A stretch of 11,509 nt of DNA from Rhodococcus sp. IITR03 (GTDB taxonomy: Bacteria > Actinomycetota > Actinomycetes > Mycobacteriales > Mycobacteriaceae), in assembly GCA_001017865.1 (NCBI GenBank), contig LATQ01000001.1:1379404-1390912 (forward strand), given 5' to 3'. Numbering within the stretch: position 1 is the first letter of the stretch; each line of letters begins with the position of its first letter. The position numbers and the translations under genes are program-made. Under the pieces are notes generated by a model. The model ran no database searches and had not been told where the DNA came from. It saw only the letters and a list, made by a program, of their open reading frames with translations. Below, piece after piece: positions 1-7,539 of the stretch.

Positions 1-1824
1 CGACGCCGCCGAGCTGTCGTCGCGGCGGCCTCGCAGGTGCTGTCGGATGTCACGCTCACCGCGTCCATCCCGCACACCGGCGTCCCCGCGACCGGCACCC
101 TCACCACGACGCTCACCCGGCACCCGGGCGGCGCGTCGCTGCAGGTGCACGCGAACGCCGGCGACGGTTTCACGCTCGTCCACGAGGGTGTCGTCACCTC
201 CGGTGAGCCGCTGCCCGCGCCCGTCGCGGTGGCCGCGAAGCCGGCCGTGCAGGCCGAGGAGATGCCCGAGGTCGTCGAGTCGTTCGGCGACAAGTGGGAT
301 CCGAGCGGATCGCAGAGCCTCGACGACCGCCTGACGCTGATCGTCGCCGAGTCCATGGGCTACGCGCCCGAGGATCTACCGGCCGAGATCCCGCTCATCG
401 AGCTGGGCCTCGACTCGCTCATGGCGGTCCGCATCAAGAACCGCGTCGAGTACGAGTTCGACATCCCGCAGCTGCAGCTGTCGGCGGTCAAGGACGCGAG
501 CCTGCGCGACGTCGCGAAGTACCTGCGGTACGCCGTGGAGAACCGCGAGGAGGTTGCGCAGCTCGCCGAGCAGCAGGCCGCCGAGCGCGCCGCCGCTGCG
601 AACGGAGACGAGCTCCCACAGGCAACGGAGCAGGTCGAGCTTCCCCAGCTCGAGGACACCACCGCGGTGGGTGAGGCCGAGCAGATCCTCGCCGACGCCG
701 AAGCGCAGACCGCGGCCGAGACACCCGAGCCGGAGCAGGAGTCGAGCGGGGTCGACGTGCCGCCGCGCGACGCCGCGGAACGGTTGACCTTCGCCTCGTG
801 GGCGGTGGTGACGGGCAAGTCGGCCAAGGGCATCTTCAACCCGCTGCCGAAGCTCGAGCGTGATGTCGCCGAGAAGCTCGCGGCACGGCTGACCGAGCGG
901 GCCGAGGGCGAGATCACCGTCGACGATGTGCTCGCCGCCCCGACCATCGAGCAGCTCGCCGAGACCGTCCGTCAGCATCTCGAATCCGCCGATCGCATCG
1001 ACGGACTCGTGCGCACGCTGCGGCCCCGCGCCGAGGGATCGGACACCGTGCCGGTCTTCGTCTTCCACCCCGCGGTGTTCGACGGTCGCGTACGAGCCGC
1101 TGCTGCGCCGCCTGCCCGCGCACACCCCGGTGTTCGGTTTCGAGCGCACCGAGGGCCCGATCGACACTCGCGCACAGGCGTACCTGCCGCTCATCAAGGA
1201 GATCCAGGGCGACGGCCCGTACGTGCTGTGCGGCTGGTCGCTCGGCGGTGTCCTGGCCTACGCGGTGGCCCGTCTGCTCCGCGAGGAGGGCAAGGACGTG
1301 CGTCTCGTCGGTCTCATCGACACCGTCATGGCCGGTGAGAAGGTCGAGGACACACCCGACGAGATCCGTAAGCGCTGGCAGCGTTACTCGGCGTTCGCGA
1401 AGAAGACCTACGGGATCGACGCGCCGCTGCCCTACGACCTGCTGGCCGAGGCCGGCAGCGACGAGGAGCAGATCGGCATCCTGATGGGCCTGCTCGAGCT
1501 GAGCGGGGCGCAGATCCCCGGTGGCATCATCGAGCACCAGCGCACGTCGTGGCTCGACAACCGCGCCATCCAGACCGCGGAGCTGCTGCCCTACGACGGC
1601 AAGGTCGTGCTGTACATGGCCGACAAGTATCACGACGACGCGATCGATCTCGAGCCGGCCTTCGGGACCCGGCAGCCCGACGGTGGGTGGGGCGAGGTCG
1701 TCGCGGATCTCGAGGTCGTGCACGTCGGCGGCGATCACCTGCAGATCGTCGACGAGCCGTACATCTCGAAGGTGGGGGAAGACCTGACCCGCAAGCTGGC
1801 CGACATCGAGGCTCGAGGAGCTGA
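1..1824 (+). CDS. pks13: Polyketide synthase Pks13, C-terminal part (carrier domain and thioesterase), 5' partial, frame-disrupted
   Basis: Pks13 is the cytoplasmic condensase that joins two fatty acyl chains into the mycolic acid backbone. About 608 C-terminal residues are present; M. tuberculosis Pks13 has roughly 1,730. Visible in order: post-AT linker, an acyl carrier domain with GLDSL (phosphopantetheine Ser at 415-417), an acidic Ala/Glu/Gln linker, a helical segment, then an alpha/beta-hydrolase thioesterase. The thioesterase shows GWSLGG (Ser 1238-1240), LIDT (Asp 1319-1321) and GGDHLQ (His 1736-1738), a complete catalytic triad. The frame changes at 1076-1088, where HPAGGSTVAYEP is restored by two missing Gs. 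A further missing base between about 1790 and 1822 is needed to reach the TGA at 1822-1824; without it the frame runs on to 2131 over accD4. Another missing base near 20-25 is possible. The coupling to accD4 and the residue-level match to mycobacterial Pks13 make the identity secure; the exact C-terminus is inferred. Confidence 0.95.
1815..1820 (+). promoter_or_regulatory. Likely ribosome binding site of accD4
   Basis: GAGGAG lies 12 nt before the GTG at 1833, inside the end of pks13. The spacing is long for a Shine-Dalgarno site. It supports GTG 1833, giving [14 protein letters not shown], which is the usual start of AccD4 proteins as I recall them. Translational coupling with pks13 across an 8-nt gap is also likely. 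Confidence 0.5.
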
Positions 1825-1832
1825 ACGAAGAA

Positions 1833-3373
1833 GTGAGCACCACGGCACAGAAGCTGGCCGAGCTGCGCGAGAAGCTGGAGATCGCGAAGGAGCCTGCCGG
1901 CGAACTCGCGATCGCCAAGCGCGCGAAGAAGGGCATCCCGAGCGCTCGCGAGCGCATCGACATGCTGCTCGACAGGGGCAGCTTCGTCGAGATCGGCGCG
2001 CTGATGAAGACGCCCGGCCGCGACGATGCGATGTACGGCGACGCCGTCGTCGTCGGGCACGGCACGGTCGACGGCCGCCCGGTCGCGGTGTTCTCCCACG
2101 ACCAGACCGTCTTCGGCGGCAGCGTCGGTGAGATGTTCGGCCGCAAGGTCGCCGCGGTCCTCGACTTCGCCTCAAGATCGGTTGCCCCGTCGTCGGTATC
2201 AACGACTCCGGTGGTGCCCGCGTGCAGGACGCCGTCACCTCGCTTGCCTGGTACGGCGAGATCGGCAAGCGTCACGAGCCGCTGTCGGGCCTGTGCCCGC
2301 AGATCTCGGTGATCGTCGGCAACTGCGCCGGTGGTGCGGTCTACGCGCCGATCAACACCGACGTCGTGGTCGCCACCGAGGGTTCGCACATGTTCGTCAC
2401 CGGCCCGGACGTCATCAAGGCGGTCACCGGCGAGAACGTGAGCCTCGAGGAGCTCGGCGGTGCCCGTCAGCAGGCCGAGTACGGCAACGTGCACCACGTC
2501 GCGCCCGACGAGAAGGCCGCTTTCGAGTGGGTGCGGCAGTACCTGAGCTACATGCCGTCCAACGCGCAGGAGAAGCCTCCGATCATCAATCCCGGTCTCG
2601 AACCGGAGATCACGCCCGACGATCTCGAACTCGACACGTTCATGCCCGACGCCGACAACTCCGGCTACGACATGCACGACATCCTGCTGAAGATCTTCGA
2701 CGACGGCGAGTTCCTCGAAGTCCGCTCGCAGACCGCGCCGAACATCATCACCGGCTACGCGCGCGTCGACGGTCATGCCGTGGGTGTCGTGGCGAACCAG
2801 CCGCTGTACCTGTCGGGTGCGCTCGACGCGGCCGCCGCCGACAAGGCAGCGCACTTCGTGCGTGTCTGCGACGCCTACGACATCCCGCTCGTGTTCGTCG
2901 TCGACACCCCCGGCTTCCTGCCGGGTGTGGAGCAGGAGAAGATCGGCGTCATCAAGCGTGGCGGCCGCTTCCTGTTCTCGTACGTCGAGGCGTCGGTCCC
3001 GAAGGTGACCGTCGTGGTGCGTAAGGCCTACGGCGGCGGTTACGCCGTGATGGGTTCGAAGCAGCTCGGCGCCGACATCAATTTCGCGTGGCCCACCGCG
3101 CGTATCGCAGTGATGGGTGCCGAATCGGCTGTCGCGGTGATCGGCCGCCGGCAGATCGAGGCCGCGGGCGAGAACGCCCCGGCGGTGCGCCAGCAGCTCA
3201 TCAACTTCTACAACGAGCACGTGGCCACGCCGTACATCGCGGCCGAGCGCGGATACGTCGACGCGGTGATCGAGCCGTCGACGACCCGCCTCGAGATCCG
3301 CAAGGCGCTCACCCTCCTTCGCGACAAGGAAGTGTTCAAGAACCCGCGGAAGCATCACCTGCTGCCGCTGTAG
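1833..3373 (+). CDS. accD4: Acyl-CoA carboxylase carboxyltransferase beta subunit AccD4
   Basis: AccD4 is the carboxyltransferase subunit of the long-chain acyl-CoA carboxylase that works with AccA3, AccD5 and AccE5. It carboxylates the alpha-branch acyl-CoA that Pks13 then condenses. The product is about 513 residues against about 522 in M. tuberculosis. The crotonase-like halves are both clear. The N-half has [24 protein letters not shown] and [11 protein letters not shown], the last of these forming an oxyanion-hole region. The C-half has [26 protein letters not shown] and [14 protein letters not shown]. One C is missing at 2169-2172: GCC CTC AAG became GCC TCA AG, so the frame changes from the first segment (ends 2312 if uncorrected) to the second. 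The gene starts 8 nt after the inferred pks13 stop and is surely co-transcribed with it. It ends in HHLLPL, 36 nt before the end of the convergent tetR gene. Confidence 0.95.
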
Positions 3374-3393
3374 AACAGCCGGAGAACCCGCGC

Positions 3394-3433
3394 CGACGGG
3401 GTCTGTGCACTAGGACGTGCGCAGGCCCCGTCG
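3394..3433 (+). terminator. Strong stem-loop terminating accD4, overlapping the 3' end of tetR
   Basis: The arms 3394-3410 and 3417-3433 pair over 17 bp around the 6-nt loop TAGGAC. As + strand RNA the stem is complete, with two U.G wobbles at 3402/3425 and 3406/3421. On the - strand those two positions become A/C mismatches, so the hairpin is optimised for the accD4 transcript. It starts 20 nt after the accD4 stop. No T-run follows, which is common for actinobacterial hairpin terminators. The tetR stop codon (3410-3412 complement) sits at the tip, so the terminator doubles as the end of the opposing gene. Confidence 0.75.
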
Positions 3434-4047
3434 CGCGTATCCGACGATCTGCTCGACCTCTGCGTCGGCGTCGAAGGTGGAGGCGTCCCGCCACAACAGA
3501 TGTTCCATCACCGCGAGCAGCAGGATCGACGTGGTGAGCGAATCCCGTTGCGGGTCGGCCGATCCCAGATCGGCGATGGGTCCGGCAAGTACCTCCGCGA
3601 CCGCCTTCTCCAGATCTTCGCGCACCTTCGGTGCATGCGATCGGCCGCCGGCGGAGGACACGACGTTGCGGGTGGCGGCGGCGATCTCGGGATCGACGGC
3701 CTGGTTCAGGACGGCCGCGATGCCGGCGCGCAGGCGGCCTCGGGGTCGGCGCCTGTCGATCTTGTGACGCAGATACCGGACGAGGCGGTGTCCGCCCTCC
3801 TCGACGACGGCGTCGACGAAATCGCCTTTGCTCTTGAAATAGCGGTAGAAGGCGTCGTTGGAGAGTCCCGCGGCGGCGACGATGTCGGCGACGCGCGCGG
3901 TTCGCCCCGGGTGAGCAGTTCGCGTCCGCACCGGATCAGGGTGTCGACGTCGCGGCTCGCGGCCTCCTGTCGGGGCGTCAGGCTTCGCTTCACGGCCTCG
4001 GAGGCGCGGGGCGACAGGGTCGACCCGGCTGAATTCTCGGTGGTCAC
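3410..4047 (-). CDS. TetR/AcrR-family transcriptional regulator
   Basis: A one-component repressor-type regulator of about 212 residues after restoring one base. The N-terminal DNA-binding domain is typical: DTLIRCGRELL, then VADIVAAAGLSNDAFYRYF (helix-turn-helix, about residues 50-70), then KSKGDFVDAVVEEGG. The remainder is an all-helical ligand-binding and dimerisation domain ending QIVGYARRGLRTS. The two halves lie in different frames. The junction at 3891-3902 needs one extra base to read RGEPARVADIV, and with it the length divides exactly by three. The start is GTG 4047, supported by TAGAAT 6 nt upstream. The gene follows embB on the same strand after a 146-nt gap and converges on accD4. 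Its ligand and targets cannot be read from the sequence; envelope lipid genes next door are a guess from position only. Confidence 0.85.
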
Positions 4048-4059
4048 CCGCTCATTCTA
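4048..4059 (-). promoter_or_regulatory. Leaderless promoter (-10 TAGAAT) of tetR
   Basis: On the - strand TAGAAT (4059 to 4054) is followed by the 6 nt GAGCGG and then the GTG start at 4047. TANNNT is the actinobacterial -10 consensus for the housekeeping sigma factor, and transcription would begin at or next to the start codon. No separate Shine-Dalgarno site is convincing and no TTGACA-like -35 is seen. Confidence 0.6.
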
Positions 4060-4193
4060 GATAACCGAAACCCGATTCTGGGATGCTCCGACCCGGACGC
4101 GGCCGGAAGATCAGGGAACCGTCCAGCTGCCGACACCGGGCAGGTACGTGAAGCCCGGGGCGGTCACCACGGCGACGATGCGACCGGTCCCTG
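4060..4193. other. Gap between embB-like stop and tetR promoter
   Basis: No independent gene is supported here. A GC-rich inverted repeat (CCGGGC 4136-4141, GCCCGG 4153-4158, 11-nt loop) could end the emb transcript, but it is short and lacks a T-run. A wider imperfect pair (4112-4121 with 4185-4193) encloses it and touches the emb stop codon. On the - strand, 4111-4193 is also open in the frame that one missing base would reach from the embB-like gene; see findings. Confidence 0.35.
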
Positions 4194-7100
4194 TCACTCG
4201 TAGACGCGCATCGGCGCGGGCTTCCACAGACCCGACCTCGTCACCTCGGTGGTGGTCAGTTCGGCCGGCTGCGCATTCGGGTAGAAGCGCACGTACCGCT
4301 CCACCGAACCCCAGTCGCGACCCCAGTCGTTCTCCAGGTAGGTGGGCACCTGCTCGGGCCGCGCCAGGACCTCCGCGAAGCCGAGCGGACCACCGTTGTC
4401 GGCCGACTGCCAGGTGTCGGTCGACGACACCGCGAGCGGACGGTCGGGGAGGACCCGGTAGTTCGGCATCTCGGCCACACCGGCCCAGTGATCGAACGGC
4501 CGCTGGCATGGGAACTGCAGACCCACGGCCCAGTCCAGCAGGAGCGGCTGCTCGGAACCGAGCTGGGCGTCGAGCCGCTCGAGGGTCGGGACGCGCGGCG
4601 GCGTGAACGCCAGCCACTGGTCGCCGGTGAGATTGGGATCGTTGGCGACGATGCGGACGGCGTCGACGTCGTCGGGCAGGTCGGCGAGCGGCACACGCAG
4701 GTTCCGCCACGACGGCGCGGGGCCGATGTCGCGCGGCAGGTAGGTGCCCTTCGCCTCGACGCTGCCGTCGGCCTGGCGGGTGCCGTACTCGACGAGCAGC
4801 GACTGGCCGTAGGTCAGTGCACCGGTGTCGTCGTACGACCAGATGCGACCGGCCGCGGAGATGATCACCAGCGGCGTCTCGTCGGTGATCTCGGGCAGGG
4901 CGTACCAGCTGGAGGTGAGCGCGGCGGGTTCCTGCACACCCTCCTGGTAGCTGCCGAGCACGGGGGTGACGGCCGGGTCGAGCCCGAAGGCAGGCGCACG
5001 GTGCTGCCGTTGACGGTCTGCTCACCGGAGCCACCCGTGGTGCCGCCGCCCGCGCCGGTCTCGAAGGTCGGGCCGACGCTCTGGTTGTCGGTGTTGCCCT
5101 GGCCCGGCTTGACCTCGACGTAGTCGGCGGTCAGGTCGGACGGCACGCCGTCGGGAGTGAAACCGCGCGGCGCCGCACCGGCGAGCGGGTCGTCGTTCGC
5201 CGGCGGGTCGGCGGGATCGATGATCGGTTCGAGGCGTCCCTCGTTGGGGTCGGCCTCCACGAGTACGTCGTTCGCGAGACCGCAGGTCTGCCCGGCGACC
5301 GCCCCGATGTTGGAGCGGGCGAGCGAGTACGCCGGGTACTGCGACACCGCACCCTTGAGCAGCGACAGCACCTCGAACAGCACCATCACCGCGGCGACGA
5401 CCGTGAGCGGCGCGGCCGCGAGGGCGCGGATCCGCCGGCCCTTCTTCGTCTCGGGCGACTCCGGCGGCGGTGCGTACCCCTCGCGGAGGTACTGCCACGC
5501 GACGAGCACGAGGGCGAGACCGAACAGGATCAGGAACAGCGAGCTGGACTGGTAGCCGCTCAGCGAGACGGTCTTGTCGAACCACGGCACGCCGTAGCTC
5601 GAGACGTACCACCAGCCGTTGATGCCGGCGAACGACACCGCCAGGACGAACAGCAGTCCGGCGAGGAAGATCGTGCGGTTGCGCCGCGACCGCAATGCGC
5701 TCGCGGAGACCACGACGGCCGTGACCGTCGCGAGCGATCCGGCGATGCCCGCGTACGCCCCGAAGTGGTGGGTCACTTCGTGGGGTTGAACATCATGAAG
5801 AAGATCGTGCCGAAGACGATGCCGAGCAGACGCCAGGTCGGGCTCACGGCGACGCCGGGGATCCGGCGGCGGCGCAGCAGCACGAACAACGTCGTGAACA
5901 GGCACAGCAGCATCGTGAGGAACGCGAAGCGGCGCGGCAGCGACCCGTCGACGGTCTGCACCATCAGGTAGTAGTAGCGGAGGAAGTCGTTCCACCACTC
6001 CTCGTTGGGTCCGATGATGGTGCGCACGCGGGTCGCCTCGAGGACCGCGGCCAGGGTCTGGTCGGAGAACACCACGACGAGCACGAGCAACCCGGCGGCA
6101 CGATCGGTGCGAGCAGTGGCAGGGTGCCCACCTCGCGGTGGCGGCGCACGATGATCCGCGTCATCGGCCGGATACCGGCGATGAGGGCGGCCACACACAT
6201 CAGGCCGGTCGGTGCCGCGGCGAGCGTGAACGCGCCGATGATCACCGCGGTCGCGGCGGGCAGCAGACGACCGGTCGCGATGGCGCGCTCGATCGAGCAC
6301 CAAGTCAGCAGCGCACCGAGAGCGACGATCGGCTCGGGCCGCAGACCGTTGTTGTAGGGGAGCCAGAAGGCGAGGAAGACCAGTCCGCCGGTCCACAGTG
6401 CGATGCGGTTGTGCCGCACGGCCCGGCCGAGACGCGGCACCACCTCACGGCTGATGACCATCCAGCACAGGATTCCGGCGATCAGTGCCGGGATGCGCAT
6501 CCACGGGCTGGCCGTGGAGATCTTCGCGAACGCCGCCAGCACGTCGTAGTACCAGCCGAAGGGCGCTTCGGGGACACCGAACCAGCGGAAGTAGTTGGCC
6601 ATGTAGCCGGAGTTCTCCGACACCCGGGCCATGGTCAGCAGGTAACCGTCGTCCGAGGTGTTCGCGCCGAAGAAGTGCCAGCCGACGAGCGTGAGGACCA
6701 CGACGACGTCGACGCCGGTGAACTTCCACCAGCGGGCAGGCAGGAAGCGGCGGTGACCGCGACCGTCCGTGCCGTCGAGCTTGGCCAGCGCGCCGAGCGC
6801 GAGTGCCGTCGACAGCACCGCCAGGACCATCGCGAGGGACTTGACCAGCGTCGGCGACGACGTGAACCGGGAATCGACATCGACGGTGACGTCGAGGCCG
6901 GGAACCGCGGTGGGCAGGTCGCTGAACACGCCCACGACGAGCGGCCGCAGGTCGCGTGAGCTCACCGGACCGCGGGTTGCCGTTCTCGTCCGAGAGGCCG
7001 ACGAACTCGGCGGTGGTGCGTTCGGAGTCGGAGAAGATCTGCAGTTCGCTGCACGCACCCGACTCGACGTCGGCGCGCGGCGCGGTCGCGACCACCACGT

Positions 7101-7495
7101 TGCGGTCGAGCACGTCGACGCTCTCGGCGCGACCGCACGAACATCGCGTTGAGCGCCGCGTCCTGCCCGTTGGTGGGGGCCGTCGCGAGCAGCATCCCGC
7201 CGTCGCCGGGCATCTCCGCGACGGCACTGCACGGCACGGTGGCCCGGAACTGGAGGGGAACCTGCGACATCAACGGCAGTTCGACGTCGGTCGCCGCCGC
7301 GTCCTGCGGCCACGACATCGTCGCCTCGGTCACGCGGACCGGGAGGAACGGTGTGGCCAGCGCCAAGATCATGCCGAGCAACCCGGCGACGACGGCGACG
7401 AGTCGCGCGGTCCGGTACCGAGTGCGAAGGTCCTCGCCCATCGACCGTGGGGCGGTCGGAGCGGGCGCGGGTGAGGTCGTCACGTCGTCGGGCAC
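4194..7495 (-). CDS. embB: EmbB-like arabinosyltransferase (GT-C family), frame-disrupted
   Basis: A multi-pass membrane arabinosyltransferase using decaprenyl-phosphoryl-arabinose to extend cell-wall arabinan on the outer face of the membrane. Frame-corrected length is about 1,100 residues, normal for the family. Order: short cytoplasmic tail, first membrane helix (VAVVAGLLGMILALATPFLP), extracytoplasmic carbohydrate-binding-like domain, catalytic loop GANTSDDGYLLTMAR (Asp pair at 6648-6653, about residues 281-282), multi-helix core, Gly/Thr linker, and C-terminal carbohydrate-binding domain ending TRSGLWKPAPMRVYE. The core (FLRYYYLMVQTVDGSLPRR, RRRRIPGVAVSPTWRLLG) resembles mycobacterial EmbB more than EmbC, though the last residues look EmbC-like. 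Frame changes: 4987-4990, 5774-5777 (TKW lost a G), 6098-6100, 6958-6961 and 7121-7135. The first three are single missing bases; the last two are one extra or two missing. GTG 7495 is supported by the -10 just upstream. It lies 44 nt after the EmbC-like gene. Confidence 0.9.
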
Positions 7496-7509
7496 GGGAG
7501 TCGATGGTA
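7496..7509 (-). promoter_or_regulatory. Leaderless promoter (-10 TACCAT) of the embB-like gene
   Basis: On the - strand TACCAT (7509 to 7504) is followed by 8 nt beginning CGAC and then GTG at 7495. This is the same spacing as at the upstream emb gene, with ATCGAC shared. It lies wholly in the 44-nt gap, so the second emb gene may have its own start site besides read-through from the first. Confidence 0.5.
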
Positions 7510-7539
7510 TCCGGCGACGTGGTGTGACGGCACTCGCCC

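Noticed and set aside
914..3358. An 814-codon open frame on the - strand opposite pks13 and accD4
   Set aside because: It is the antisense shadow of GC-rich coding sequence. The product is rich in Arg, Val, Asp and His with no recognisable domain, while the + strand encodes conserved Pks13 and AccD4 across the same region.
4056..4104. A TetR operator upstream of tetR
   Set aside because: TCTAGA at 4056-4061 is a perfect but only 6-bp palindrome, and the repeat around 4087-4107 has several mismatches. Neither is good enough to call.
6138..6959. A 273-codon + strand frame opposite the embB-like gene, with a similar one at 9744-10628
   Set aside because: Both are shadows in the same relative frame over homologous parts of the two emb genes. 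The products are low-complexity His/Arg/Gly-rich and the emb reading is strongly conserved.
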